NCBI RefSeq assembly: GCF_003999995.1
Contig: NZ_RJAD01000001.1
Location: 248,001 to 312,000 of the forward strand
Length of the DNA: 64,000 bases
Reading direction: 5' to 3'
DNA from: Microbacterium sulfonylureivorans
GTDB lineage: Bacteria; Actinomycetota; Actinomycetes; Actinomycetales; Microbacteriaceae
The notes under the pieces are model-generated. The model searched no databases, had not been told where the DNA came from, and saw only the letters and a list, made by a program, of their open reading frames with translations. The translations under genes and the position numbers were made by a program. The stretch's first letter is position 1, and each line of letters begins with the position of its first letter. Below, piece by piece: positions 8,139-17,297 of the stretch.

Positions 8139-9197
8139 TCAGCGAAGGCCGCGACGGGTCGCGTCCTGCACCTCGCCGATCAGCTCCTCGATGATGTCCT
8201 CGAGGAACAGCACCGCGGTCGTGCGTCCTTCGGAGTCGCGCACCTGTGCGAGATGGCGCCCCGCACGGCGCATCACCGCGAGCGCGTCCTCGAGATCGGT
8301 CGTCTCGAGCACCGGCACCATGTGGTGGATGCGCTTCGACGGGATCGGGCGCGCGACGGCGGCCTCGGCATCCGCTCCCTCCGCGGCCTGCAGGATGTCC
8401 TTGAGGTGCACGTACCCCAGGGGTGCGCCCGCGGCATCGACGATCACGTACCGCGAGAAGCCGTGCTTCGCGACGGCTCGCTCGATCCTGTCCGGCGTCG
8501 TCGTCGCGGGAAGGGTCACGAGATCGGCGAGCGGCACCGCGATGTCGCCGGCCTTCTTGTCGGTGAACTCGACCGCCGCCGCGACCGTCCCGGCGACGTC
8601 GTCGAGGACGCCCTCGATGCGCGACTGGTTCACGATCGTGGCGACCTCCTCGAGGGTGAAGGTCGAGGCGGCCTCGTCCTTCGGCTCGACGCGGAACAGG
8701 CGCACCACGTGGTTCGCGATCCAGTTCAGCGTGACGATCACGGGGTGGAAGACCTTCGACACCCACACCAGGGGCGTCGCGAGCATGAGCACCGCACGGT
8801 CGGGCACCGAGAACGCGAGGTTCTTCGGCACCATCTCGCCGAACACGACGTGGAGGTACGACACGGCCAGCAGGGCGATCACGAACGCGACCGCGTCGAC
8901 GACGCCCTCCGACCACCCGGTGAGCCCGAGGGGCTCCGCCAGGAGGTGGTGGATGGCCGGCTCCGACACGTTCAGGATCAGGAGCGAGCAGATCGTGATG
9001 CCGAGCTGGCTGGTCGCGAGCATGAGCGTCGCGTGCTCCATCGCGTAGAGCGCGGTCCTGGCCGAGCGCGACCCCTTCTCGGCGAGCGGCTCGATCTGCG
9101 AACGGCGCGCGGAGATGACGGCGAACTCCGCTCCGACGAAGAAGGCGTTGAAGGCCAGCAGCACGACCAGCCAGGCGATACCCGCCCAATCGCTCAT
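8139..9197 (-). CDS. CNNM/CorC-family membrane protein, short form
   Basis: A 352-aa membrane protein with an N-terminal CNNM (DUF21) domain at about 1-135 (NAFFVGAEFAVISARRSQIEP, then SQLGITICSL) and a paired CBS domain near 200-330. The C-terminal CorC/HlyC domain is absent. Relatives take part in Mg2+ or Co2+ efflux or in its control, and the CBS pair senses Mg-ATP or adenosine nucleotides. The earlier name haemolysin is misleading. The ATG at 9197 overlaps the stop of the upstream paralogue by 4 nt (ATGA), so the pair is translationally coupled and probably works as a complex. Confidence 0.88.
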   Translation of the reverse strand: MSDWAGIAWLVVLLAFNAFFVGAEFAVISARRSQIEPLAEKGSRSARTALYAMEHATLMLATSQLGITICSLLILNVSEPAIHHLLAEPLGLTGWSEGVVDAVAFVIALLAVSYLHVVFGEMVPKNLAFSVPDRAVLMLATPLVWVSKVFHPVIVTLNWIANHVVRLFRVEPKDEAASTFTLEEVATIVNQSRIEGVLDDVAGTVAAAVEFTDKKAGDIAVPLADLVTLPATTTPDRIERAVAKHGFSRYVIVDAAGAPLGYVHLKDILQAAEGADAEAAVARPIPSKRIHHMVPVLETTDLEDALAVMRRAGRHLAQVRDSEGRTTAVLFLEDIIEELIGEVQDATRRGLR

Positions 9198-10528
9198 CGA
9201 CGCTCACCCCCTTCGGTCGCCGCGTCGTCGTGCGGCATCGGCGAGGGCGTGAAGCGCACCCGGTCGACGCGCCGGCCGTCCATGCGCTGCACCTCGATCG
9301 TCCCGTCCTCGACCTCGATCGCGTCTCCCACGACGGGGATCCGCTCGAGCTCGCTCATGATGAAGCCGCCGACGGTGTCGTACACGTCGCCTTCGGGGAT
9401 GCGGATGCCCGTGCGGTCGCGCACCTCGTCGGGGCGGAGCTCGCCGGGGAAGCTGACCGACCCCTCGGCTCGGACCACGCCGGCGCGGCGGCGGTCGTGC
9501 TCGTCGAGCACTTCGCCGACGATCTCCTCGACGAGATCCTCGAGGGTGACGACGCCGGCGGTGCCGCCGTACTCGTCGACCACGACGGCCATCTGGTAGC
9601 CGCGGGCGCGAAGCTCCGACACGAGGGCGTCGAGGTGGACCGCCTCGGGGATGCGCAGCGGCTCCGTCGCGAGCGCCGCGGCCGGCACGTCTGCGCGACG
9701 GGCCCGCGGCACGCCGACGGCGGCCTTCAGGTGGACGACGCCGGTGATGTCGTCCATCGAGTCGTCGTACACCGGAAAGCGACTGTGGCCTGTGCGCCGA
9801 GCGAGCTGGATCACGTCCTCGGCGGTGTCGTCGGCGGCGACGGCGTGGATGCTGGGCCGCGGCGTCATCACATCGGCGGCGCTCAGGCGGGCGAAGGTCA
9901 GGCTGCGGTCGAGGAGGGATGCCGTGTCCTCCTCGAGCACGCCGGCGCTGGCCGAGCGGCGGACCAGGCTGGAGAGCTCCTCGGCGGTGCGGGCGCCCGA
10001 CAGCTCCTCCTTCGGCTCGATGCCGAACGAGCGGAGCACGCCGTTCGCGCTGCCGTTGAGCACGAAGATCGCCGGTCGGAACACCGTCGTGAACGCCGTC
10101 TGGAACGGGATCACGAGCTTGGCCGTCTGCCGCGGGATCGCGAGAGCGAAGTTCTTCGGGACGAGCTCGCCGATGATCATCGAGAAGATCGTGGCGATCG
10201 ATACGGCGATGATGACCGCGAGCGGACTCACCAGCCCCTCGGGCAGACCCCATGCGGTGAACACCGGGCGCAGCAGGTTCGAGATCGCCGGCTCCATCGT
10301 GTAACCGGTGAGCAGCGTCGTCAGCGTGATTCCCAGCTGCGCGCTCGACAGGTGCGTCGATGTGATCTTCAATGCGCTGATCGTCAGCGCGAGCCTGGTT
10401 TCGCCGGCGGCCTGGCGGGCCTCGAGGTCGGCGCGGTCGAGGTTGACCAGCGCGAACTCACTCGCGACGAACAGGCCGGTCCCGACCGTGAGCAGGAGCC
10501 CCACGCCCAGCATGACGTAATCCATCAC
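9194..10528 (-). CDS. CNNM/CorC-family membrane protein, full length
   Basis: A 444-aa protein with a CNNM domain (ASEFALVNLDRADLEAR, SSAQLGITLTTLLTGY), two CBS domains (MTPRPSIHAV near 220 and VVDEYGGTAGVVTLEDLVEEIVG near 315) and a C-terminal CorC_HlyC domain (RPDEVRDRTGIRIPEGDVYDTVGGFI). This is the standard full-length magnesium/cobalt efflux architecture. It is the first gene of a two-gene operon with the short paralogue. A G-rich stretch (GGGGGTGA) lies about 8-14 nt before the ATG. Ion specificity is inferred from family only. Confidence 0.9.
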   Translation of the reverse strand: MMDYVMLGVGLLLTVGTGLFVASEFALVNLDRADLEARQAAGETRLALTISALKITSTHLSSAQLGITLTTLLTGYTMEPAISNLLRPVFTAWGLPEGLVSPLAVIIAVSIATIFSMIIGELVPKNFALAIPRQTAKLVIPFQTAFTTVFRPAIFVLNGSANGVLRSFGIEPKEELSGARTAEELSSLVRRSASAGVLEEDTASLLDRSLTFARLSAADVMTPRPSIHAVAADDTAEDVIQLARRTGHSRFPVYDDSMDDITGVVHLKAAVGVPRARRADVPAAALATEPLRIPEAVHLDALVSELRARGYQMAVVVDEYGGTAGVVTLEDLVEEIVGEVLDEHDRRRAGVVRAEGSVSFPGELRPDEVRDRTGIRIPEGDVYDTVGGFIMSELERIPVVGDAIEVEDGTIEVQRMDGRRVDRVRFTPSPMPHDDAATEGGERR

Positions 10529-10639
10529 GCGTCACCCCCGATCGAACGGGAGGCGGGTCGGTGGGGCGAAGGTCTGCAACTGGGAGGGTCGTCCATCGTG
10601 CCGACAAGTCTACGGCAGGCCGGGTGACCCACAGAGAGC

Positions 10640-10661
10640 GGATGCCTCGGCCGAGGCATCC
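10640..10661. repeat. 22-bp perfect palindrome built on GGATGCC
   Basis: GGATGCCTCGG followed directly by CCGAGGCATCC. It is one of several intergenic hairpins made from the abundant GGATGCC heptamer. It has no loop of its own and no T-tract. Confidence 0.75.
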
Positions 10662-10720
10662 CCGATCCCCTCTTCTCTCGCGCCTCTCGCGCCCACCCTT
10701 CGCATGCGCTCCGCTCGCGC

Positions 10721-10759
10721 GACGCAGTTCCTCGCGCGAGCCGCAGCACGAACTGCGTC
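10721..10759. repeat. Dispersed dyad element, copy A
   Basis: GACGCAGTTC (10721-10730) pairs perfectly with GAACTGCGTC (10750-10759) across a 19-nt loop that itself begins with the palindrome CTCGCGCGAG. Related elements lie at 11857-11893 and 47956-47992. Confidence 0.65.
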
Positions 10760-10885
10760 GGATGCCGCGAACCGCGAGCGGCGGAACCGGCGAGGGTTCC
10801 TCCCCAGGACGCCGCTCGAGCCCGAGGCCGAGTTCGATCGAGGGCGCCGGCCCGCGGGGCGACCGGTGCCGCCATCGTGGAGCGC

Positions 10886-11842
10886 ATGGCCTGGCTCTTC
10901 GAATCCCCGCTCGACGACGTGCGACGGTCCCGCGACGGTCTCGACCGCGGCGCAGACGCCCGCCGGACCCGGAAGGGCGTCGCCGAGGGCGCACTCGTCC
11001 GCGTGTCGCGCGGTTCGTACGTCCCGGCCGCGGACTGGTTGCGGCTGTCCGACATCGCGCGGCACGCCCAGCGGGTCTGGGAGGCCGCGGCGAGGATGGC
11101 GCCGGGTGCGGTCTTCTCCCACTCGTCGGCGGCCGCCGTGCTCGGCATCGATCGCCTCGGCGGCTGGCCGGAGGTCATCGATGTGAGCGGCGAGGCCATC
11201 GGCGGCTCATCGGGAGTGATCCGCCGACATCGTCGTGGGGTGGCGACCACGGAGCTGATGCCGTGGGGCGACCACTTCATCACCGCCCCCGCCCGCACCG
11301 CGGTCGACCTCGCGGCGTCCTCGGGTTTCCTGGCCGGGGTCGTCGCGGCGGATCAGGCGCTCTGGACGCGACGGCGCGGCGGCGCCCTGACGACGCCCGC
11401 GCTCCTGTCGGATGCCGCGCGCTCCTACGACGGTCGTGCATCGGCCACCGTCCTCCGAGCGAGCGCCTTCGGACGTGGCGGCGCCGACAGCGTCCGCGAG
11501 TCGCACAGTCGCGTGCTGATCGCGCACCTCGGATTTCCCGATCCGGTGCTGCAGCAGCGATTCCGGCTGTCGACAGGGTTCGCGTACACGGACTTCTGGT
11601 GGCCGGAACATCGCCATGCGGGAGAGTTCGACGGGACGGGGAAGTACCTCGATCCTCAGCTGCTGCGCGGGCGGTCTCCGCAGCAGGCGCTGATCGCGGA
11701 GAAGGATCGCGGCGACGAACTCCGTCGTCAGGTCAGAGCCCTCTCGCGGTGGCGCACGCCGTCGCTCGAGCGGCCGCGCCTGCTGTACGACATCCTCACG
11801 GCGGACGGCCTTCCGTCCACGCGCGGCCGTCCTGGACGCTGA
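10886..11842 (+). CDS. AbiEi-like N-terminus with DUF559/Vsr-like nuclease C-terminus
   Basis: A 318-aa protein, not assigned to a characterised gene. The N-terminal part (ARRTRKGVAEGALVRVSRGSYVP) is the short winged-helix segment seen in AbiEi-type antitoxins and the many actinobacterial proteins that carry it. The middle has HSSAAAVLGIDRLGGWP and the conserved ITAPARTAVDLA. The C-terminal part carries ESHSRVLIAHLGFPDP, then TDFWWPEHRHAGEFDGTGKY, which has the E...D...E-x-D-G-x-x-K-Y order of DUF559/Vsr-like PD-(D/E)XK nucleases. The active residues look intact. Start choice between GTG 10877 and ATG 10886 is uncertain, because neither has a good RBS. The gene stands alone between two related repeat elements. 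Activity and targets are unknown. Confidence 0.75.
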   Translation: MAWLFESPLDDVRRSRDGLDRGADARRTRKGVAEGALVRVSRGSYVPAADWLRLSDIARHAQRVWEAAARMAPGAVFSHSSAAAVLGIDRLGGWPEVIDVSGEAIGGSSGVIRRHRRGVATTELMPWGDHFITAPARTAVDLAASSGFLAGVVAADQALWTRRRGGALTTPALLSDAARSYDGRASATVLRASAFGRGGADSVRESHSRVLIAHLGFPDPVLQQRFRLSTGFAYTDFWWPEHRHAGEFDGTGKYLDPQLLRGRSPQQALIAEKDRGDELRRQVRALSRWRTPSLERPRLLYDILTADGLPSTRGRPGR

Positions 11843-11856
11843 CCCGCACGATCCGC

Positions 11857-11893
11857 CGCAGTTCGCGGCGTATGCCGCAGGCCGAGCCGCGGC
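11857..11893. repeat. Dispersed dyad element, copy B (right arm decayed)
   Basis: It starts CGCAGTTCGCGGCG 15 nt after the preceding stop and matches copy C (47956) over about three quarters of its length. Its right arm reads GCCGAGCCGCGG instead of GCCGAACTGCGG. It lies between convergent genes. Confidence 0.55.
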
Positions 11894-11935
11894 TGGAGGC
11901 GCAAACCGCGTCAGGTGCTCGCCTGAACCGGACCG

Positions 11936-13393
11936 TCACCAGCTGACGGGGAGCGCCTTGCCCTCTTCGTACCCTGCGGCGGACTGCAGGCCCACTCGCG
12001 CGCGGTCGTGGAACTCGGCGACCGTCGAGGCGCCGGCGTAGGTGAACGACGAGCGCACGCCCGAGGTGATCATGTCGAGCAGGTCCTCGAGCCCCGGGCG
12101 CAGCGGGTCCAGGTAGATCTTCGACGAGGAGATGCCCTCGGCGAAGAGTTCCTTGCGGGCGAGCTCGTACGGGTCGAGACGCCCGAAGCGCTCGTGCACG
12201 GCCTTCGTGGAGGCCATGCCCCACGACTCCTTGTAGACCCGTCCGGAGGCATCGGTCTGCAGCTCGCCGGGAGCCTCGATCGTGCCTGCGAACCACGAGC
12301 CGATCATGACGGATGCCGCACCCGCCGCGAGGGCGAGGGCGACGTCGCGCGGGTAGCGCACTCCGCCGTCCGCCCATACGTGCGCCCCCATGAGGCGGGC
12401 CGCCTCGGCGGTCTCGAGCACGGCGGAGAACTGCGGCCGGCCGACGGCGGTCATCATGCGGGTCGTGCACATCGCGCCCGGTCCGACGCCGACCTTGAGG
12501 ATGTCGGCCCCGGCGGTGACGAGGTCGTGCACGCCCTCCGCGGTGACGATGTTGCCGGCGGCGATCGGGATGCCGAGCCCCAGGTCGGCGACGGCGCGCA
12601 GCGCGCGCAGCATCCCCTCCTGGTGGCCGTGCGCCGTGTCGACGACGAGCACGTCGACGCCTGCCGCGGCGAGCGCCTGCGCCTTCGCGGCGATGTCGCC
12701 GTTGATGCCGATGGCGGCGGCGACGATCAGACGGCCCGAGGCGTCGACCGCGGGCCGGTAGAGGGTGGAGCGCAGGGCGCTCCGGCGCGAGAGGGTTCCG
12801 ACGAGGTGCCCGTGGTCGACCACGCACACGGTCTCGGCCCCGGCGGCGACGATGACGTCGAACGCATGGCGCGCGCTCTCGATGTCGACCGCGTCGACGG
12901 ATGCCGCACGCCCGCGCGCGAGGTCGCCCAGACGCGCGTCCGGCAGGGCCGTGCCGAGCCGCTGCGCGGGCACGACGCCGAGGATGTCGTCGACATCGAC
13001 ATGGCCGGACGAGGCATCCGCCACCACGATGCCATGGCCGTCGGTGGCCGGAAGCAGCCGGAGGGCGTCGGCGACGGTCGCCTCGGGCGGAAGGACGAGC
13101 GGCGTGTCCCACGGCACGGGCTGCGACTTCACCCACCGGATGGTGGCGTCGAGCTCCTGCAGCGGCATGTCCTGGGGCAGCACGCCGAGACCGCCGCGAC
13201 GTGCGAGCGTCGCCGCCAGCCGCGCGCCGGTGACCGAGTTCATGTTCGCCGAGACGAGTGGGACCGTCGCGGTCGTGCCGTCGCCCGGAGACAGGTCGAC
13301 GTCGAGGCGACTGGTGATCGACGATCGCCGGGGAACGAGGAAGACATCCGAATACGTCAGGTCGACGTCAGGCTGGTCGCCGTAGAACTCCAT
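11936..13393 (-). CDS. guaB1: GuaB1-family IMP dehydrogenase-related protein (likely GMP reductase)
   Basis: A 485-aa protein of the IMPDH/GMPR superfamily. It has a TIM barrel interrupted by two CBS domains near 95-215. DVFLVPRRSSI and LVSANMNSVTG form the N-terminal barrel strands. The catalytic loop GVGPGAMCTTRMMT carries the cysteine, and ADGGVRYPRDVALALAAGA and the flap EGISSSK follow. GuaB1 is distinct from the GuaB2 IMP dehydrogenase. In mycobacteria it was shown to act as GMP reductase, returning GMP to IMP for purine balance, so that function is inferred here. The ATG at 13393 (MEFYGDQPDVDLTYSDVF) aligns with family N-termini; a longer GTG frame to 13456 would run into the kgd promoter region. 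Confidence 0.88.
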   Translation of the reverse strand: MEFYGDQPDVDLTYSDVFLVPRRSSITSRLDVDLSPGDGTTATVPLVSANMNSVTGARLAATLARRGGLGVLPQDMPLQELDATIRWVKSQPVPWDTPLVLPPEATVADALRLLPATDGHGIVVADASSGHVDVDDILGVVPAQRLGTALPDARLGDLARGRAASVDAVDIESARHAFDVIVAAGAETVCVVDHGHLVGTLSRRSALRSTLYRPAVDASGRLIVAAAIGINGDIAAKAQALAAAGVDVLVVDTAHGHQEGMLRALRAVADLGLGIPIAAGNIVTAEGVHDLVTAGADILKVGVGPGAMCTTRMMTAVGRPQFSAVLETAEAARLMGAHVWADGGVRYPRDVALALAAGAASVMIGSWFAGTIEAPGELQTDASGRVYKESWGMASTKAVHERFGRLDPYELARKELFAEGISSSKIYLDPLRPGLEDLLDMITSGVRSSFTYAGASTVAEFHDRARVGLQSAAGYEEGKALPVSW

Positions 13394-13401
13394 ATCCAGC
13401 A

Positions 13402-13407
13402 AGGGTA
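13402..13407 (-). promoter_or_regulatory. -10 hexamer of a near-leaderless promoter (guaB1)
   Basis: TACCCT, 8 nt, then the ATG at 13393. No RBS is visible. Confidence 0.4.
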
Positions 13408-13424
13408 GTGACAGTTCCTGTACG

Positions 13425-13495
13425 GATAATGATGTGCGTTCTTTCAGGTGGGGCACACTCTCCGCCGGAATCGCCCCGGCAGACTGGGATACGCT
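13425..13495 (+). promoter_or_regulatory. Candidate kgd promoters
   Basis: Two -10-like hexamers face kgd: GATAAT at 13425-13430 and TACGCT at 13490-13495. Either would give a 5' leader of about 70-135 nt. No convincing -35 is seen. Confidence 0.35.
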
Positions 13496-13571
13496 TAACA
13501 GTCGTGCGGGAGGGCACTCAGCGGCCCCGCACGCATCTCAGATCTTCACCGATGAAAGCAGGCGATCCAGC

Positions 13572-16500
13572 GTGTCGAGCCAGGTGACGGGCCTCGGGGT
13601 TTCGAACGAAGGAGAGTTCGGAGCCAACGAGTGGCTCGTCGACGAGCTGTACGAGCAGTTCAAAATCGACCGGAACTCCGTAGACAAGGCATGGTGGCCT
13701 GTTCTCGAGGCCTACCACCCCGTCGACGAAGCCGACCCCGCACCGGCGCCGACGGTGCCGACGCAGCCCGTGTCGGAGGGGGCGAATCCGCCCGCCACCA
13801 CCTCGATCGCCACCGAGCCCCGCCCCGTCACGGCACCGATACCCGTCATCGGCGCGCAGCCCGTCGCGCGCACCACGACGCGCCCCGCCGCGCCGCAGCC
13901 GATCCCGGCGCAGGCGCCGAAGGCCCAGCCGTCGGCCGCCGCCGAGGCCGTCGAAGACCAGGTCACCGTCCTGCGCGGCATGCCGAAGACCCTCGCCGCG
14001 AACATGGACGAGTCGCTCACCGTCCCCACGGCCACGAGCGTCCGCACCGTCCCGGCGAAGCTCATGATCGACAACCGCATCGTGATCAACAACCACATGT
14101 CGCGCACGCGCGGCGGCAAGGTGAGCTTCACGCACCTGATCGGCTGGGCGATCATCCGGGCGCTCAAGGAGACGCCGAGCCAGAACGTGTTCTACGCCGA
14201 GATCGACGGCAAGCCGTCGGTCGTCGCGCCCGCGCATGTGAACCTCGGCATCGCGATCGACCTCCCCAAGCCCGACGGCACGCGCGCGCTCCTGGTGCCC
14301 AGCATCAAGCGGGCCGACCAGCTGACGTTCGGCGAGTTCCTCGCGACCTACGAAGACCTCGTCTCCCGTGCACGCAACAACAAGCTCACCGCCACCGATT
14401 TCCAGGGCACGACGATCTCGCTGACGAACCCCGGCGGCATCGGCACCGTGCACTCGGTCCCCCGGCTGATGAAGGGCCAGGGCTGCATCGTCGGGGCCGG
14501 TGCGCTCGAGTACCCCGCCGAGTTCCAGGGCGCGAGCGACAAGACGCTCAACGAGCTGGCGATCGGCAAGACGATCACGCTCACGAGCACCTACGACCAC
14601 CGCGTCATCCAGGGCGCGGGCTCGGGCGAGTTCCTGAAGAAGGTGCACGAGCTGCTCATCGGCCAGCGCAACTTCTACGAAGACATCTTCGCCGCGCTGC
14701 GCATCCCCTACGCCCCGATCCACTGGGCGGCCGACATCAACGTCGACCTCGCCGAGCGCGTCGACAAGCAGGCCCGCGTCCAGGAGCTCATCAACTCGTT
14801 CCGCGTCCGCGGCCACCTCATGGCCGACATCGACCCGCTCGAGTACGTGCAGCGCACCCACCCCGATCTCGAGATCGAGCAGCACGGTCTGACGTTCTGG
14901 GACCTCGACCGCGAGTTCGTCACGGGCGGGTTCGGCGGCAAGCGCACGATGAAGCTCCGCGACATCCTCGGTGTGCTCCGCGACTCGTACTGCCGCACCA
15001 TCGGCATCGAGTACATGCACATCCAGGACCCCGAGCAGCGCAAGTGGTTCCAGGAGAACGTCGAGCTCAAGTACCAGAAGCCCGGCCACGCCGAGCAGCT
15101 GCGGATCCTCGACAAGCTCAACCAGGCCGAGGCGTTCGAGACGTTCCTGCAGACGAAGTACGTGGGCCAGAAGCGCTTCAGCCTCGAGGGCGGCGAGTCG
15201 CTCATCCCCCTCCTCGACGAGATCCTCCAGGGCGCGGCCGAAGCCGGCCTCGACGGCGCGGCCATCGGCATGGCGCACCGCGGCCGACTGAACGTGCTGA
15301 CCAACATCGGCGGCAAGACCTACGGACAGGTGTTCCGTGAGTTCGAGGGCTCGGTCGCGATCGGCTCGAAGAGCGGCTCCGGCGACGTCAAGTACCACCT
15401 CGGAACCGAGGGCACGTTCGTCGCCGACGGCGGCGACCAGCTCCCCGTCTACCTCGCCGCGAACCCGTCGCACCTCGAGACCGTCGACGGCGTGCTCGAG
15501 GGCATCGTGCGCGCGAAGCAGGACCGCAAGCCCATCGGCACATTCTCCTGGCTGCCGATCCTCGTGCACGGCGACGCCGCGTTCGCGGGCCAGGGCGTCG
15601 TGGTCGAGACGCTGCAGATGTCGCAGCTGCGCGGCTACCGCACCGGCGGCACCGTGCACGTGGTCGTCAACAATCAGGTCGGCTTCACCACCACCCCGAT
15701 CGATGCGCGGACGTCTGTGTACGCCACCGACGTCGCCAAGACGATCCAGGCGCCGATCTTCCACGTGAACGGCGACGACCCCGAGGCCGTCACTCGGGTG
15801 GCGCAGCTCGCGTTCGCGTACCGCGAGCGATTCCACCGGGATGTCGTCATCGACCTCGTCTGCTACCGCCGGCGCGGCCACAACGAGGGCGACGACCCTT
15901 CTATGACGCAGCCGCTCATGACGAACCTCATCGAGGCGAAGCGCTCGGTGCGTCGCCTGTACACCGAGGCTCTCGTCGGCCGCGGAGACATCACCGAGGA
16001 GGAGTACGAGAAGGCCAAGCAGGACTTCCAGAACCGCCTCGAGATCGCCTTCGCCGAGACGCACGCCGCCGAGACCGGCTCCTCGCCGGTCATCGAGACC
16101 GATCCGGATGCCGTCGCCGAGCCCGCCGTCGGCGAGCCCGACACCACCGGGGTCCCGCGTGAGGTCGTGAACCTGATCGGCGACACGTTCGTCAACAAGC
16201 CCGAGGGCTTCACGGTGCACGCGAAGCTGCAGCAGCTCCTCGACAAGCGTCTCGACATGAGCCGCAACGGATCGATCGACTGGGGCTTCGGCGAGCTGCT
16301 CGCCTTCGGCTCGCTTCTCCTCGAGAAGACGAACGTCCGCCTCGCCGGCCAGGATGCCCGGCGCGGGACGTTCGTGCAGCGCCACTCGGTGCTCCACGAC
16401 CGCGCGAACGGCCAGGAGTGGATCCCGCTCTCGAACCTGTCGGGCGACCAGGGCCGGTTCTGGGTCTACGACTCGCTGCTGAGCGAGTACGCGGCCATGG

Positions 16501-17297
16501 CGTTCGAGTACGGCTACTCGGTCGAGCGCGCTGACTCGCTGGTGCTGTGGGAGGCCCAGTTCGGCGACTTCGCCAACGGCGCCCAGTCGGTCATCGACGA
16601 GTTCATCTCGTCGGCCGATCAGAAGTGGGGCCAGCAGTCGAGCGTCGCCCTGCTCCTCCCCCACGGCTACGAGGGCCAAGGACCCGACCACTCGTCGGCG
16701 CGCATCGAGCGCTACCTGGCGATGTGCGCGCAGGACAACATGACCGTGGCTCGCCCGTCGACGCCCGCGTCGTACTTCCACCTGCTGCGTCGTCAGGCCT
16801 ACGCCCGTCCGCGACGCCCGCTCGTGGTCTTCACGCCCAAAGCGATGCTCCGCCTGCGCGGCGCGACCAGCCCCGTCGAGGACTTCCTGACCGGACGCTT
16901 CCAGCCCGTGCTCGACGACAATCGCGGTATCGAGAAGGCGGCCGTCAAGCGCGTCCTCCTGCACTCGGGCAAGATCCACTGGGATCTGCGCGCCGAGCTC
17001 GACAAGAACCCGAACCCCGGGATCGCACTCGTGCGTCTCGAGCAGTTCTACCCGGCTCCCGTCGACGAGCTCAACGCGGTGGTGGAGAACTACCCCGACG
17101 CAGAGCTGGTGTGGGTGCAGGACGAGCCCGAGAACCAGGGTGCGTGGCCGTTCATCGCGCTCGAGGTGAGCAAGCACCTGCACGGGCGCACGATCCGCCG
17201 CATCTCGCGCGCCGCCGCGGCGTCGACCGCGACGGGCTCGCCTAAGGTGCACGCGGCCGAGCAGGCCGAGATCATGGCGTCGGCGCTGACCCTCTAG
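13572..17297 (+). CDS. kgd: Multifunctional 2-oxoglutarate dehydrogenase E1/E2 (Kgd)
   Basis: A 1241-aa actinobacterial fusion. An N-terminal E1-type helix (EFGANEWLVDELYEQFKIDRNSVD) is followed by an Ala/Pro linker, an E2 succinyltransferase catalytic domain lacking a lipoyl domain (about 120-370, ending TYDHRVIQGAGSGEFL), and a ThDP-dependent E1 half (GMAHRGRLNVLTNI, GDVKYHLG, HGDAAFAGQG, GHNEGDDPS). It decarboxylates 2-oxoglutarate and, with the pyruvate dehydrogenase E2 and Lpd, feeds succinyl-CoA into the TCA cycle. In relatives it is inhibited by unphosphorylated OdhI/GarA. GTG 13572 is chosen because the sequence begins at the family's usual N-terminus there. The frame is open upstream to 13434, but that stretch is unlike the family. 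Mycobacterial Kgd is about 1230 aa. Confidence 0.95.
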   Translation: MSSQVTGLGVSNEGEFGANEWLVDELYEQFKIDRNSVDKAWWPVLEAYHPVDEADPAPAPTVPTQPVSEGANPPATTSIATEPRPVTAPIPVIGAQPVARTTTRPAAPQPIPAQAPKAQPSAAAEAVEDQVTVLRGMPKTLAANMDESLTVPTATSVRTVPAKLMIDNRIVINNHMSRTRGGKVSFTHLIGWAIIRALKETPSQNVFYAEIDGKPSVVAPAHVNLGIAIDLPKPDGTRALLVPSIKRADQLTFGEFLATYEDLVSRARNNKLTATDFQGTTISLTNPGGIGTVHSVPRLMKGQGCIVGAGALEYPAEFQGASDKTLNELAIGKTITLTSTYDHRVIQGAGSGEFLKKVHELLIGQRNFYEDIFAALRIPYAPIHWAADINVDLAERVDKQARVQELINSFRVRGHLMADIDPLEYVQRTHPDLEIEQHGLTFWDLDREFVTGGFGGKRTMKLRDILGVLRDSYCRTIGIEYMHIQDPEQRKWFQENVELKYQKPGHAEQLRILDKLNQAEAFETFLQTKYVGQKRFSLEGGESLIPLLDEILQGAAEAGLDGAAIGMAHRGRLNVLTNIGGKTYGQVFREFEGSVAIGSKSGSGDVKYHLGTEGTFVADGGDQLPVYLAANPSHLETVDGVLEGIVRAKQDRKPIGTFSWLPILVHGDAAFAGQGVVVETLQMSQLRGYRTGGTVHVVVNNQVGFTTTPIDARTSVYATDVAKTIQAPIFHVNGDDPEAVTRVAQLAFAYRERFHRDVVIDLVCYRRRGHNEGDDPSMTQPLMTNLIEAKRSVRRLYTEALVGRGDITEEEYEKAKQDFQNRLEIAFAETHAAETGSSPVIETDPDAVAEPAVGEPDTTGVPREVVNLIGDTFVNKPEGFTVHAKLQQLLDKRLDMSRNGSIDWGFGELLAFGSLLLEKTNVRLAGQDARRGTFVQRHSVLHDRANGQEWIPLSNLSGDQGRFWVYDSLLSEYAAMAFEYGYSVERADSLVLWEAQFGDFANGAQSVIDEFISSADQKWGQQSSVALLLPHGYEGQGPDHSSARIERYLAMCAQDNMTVARPSTPASYFHLLRRQAYARPRRPLVVFTPKAMLRLRGATSPVEDFLTGRFQPVLDDNRGIEKAAVKRVLLHSGKIHWDLRAELDKNPNPGIALVRLEQFYPAPVDELNAVVENYPDAELVWVQDEPENQGAWPFIALEVSKHLHGRTIRRISRAAAASTATGSPKVHAAEQAEIMASALTL

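Larger units (their letters stand above)
10529..10885. other. Long intergenic region with palindrome and repeat copy
   Basis: These 357 nt separate the CorC operon (minus) from the nuclease-like gene (plus). They hold the leader of the CorC operon, a perfect GGATGCC palindrome (10640-10661), and one copy of the CGCAGTTC dyad (10721-10759). Several long frames cross it, but none has a plausible start, recognisable protein or support from neighbours. I see no RNA gene. Confidence 0.6.

Noticed and set aside
13518..17252. A 1244-residue minus-strand open frame opposite kgd
   Set aside because: It is the complement of a confident Kgd sequence; long antisense frames are common at this GC content.
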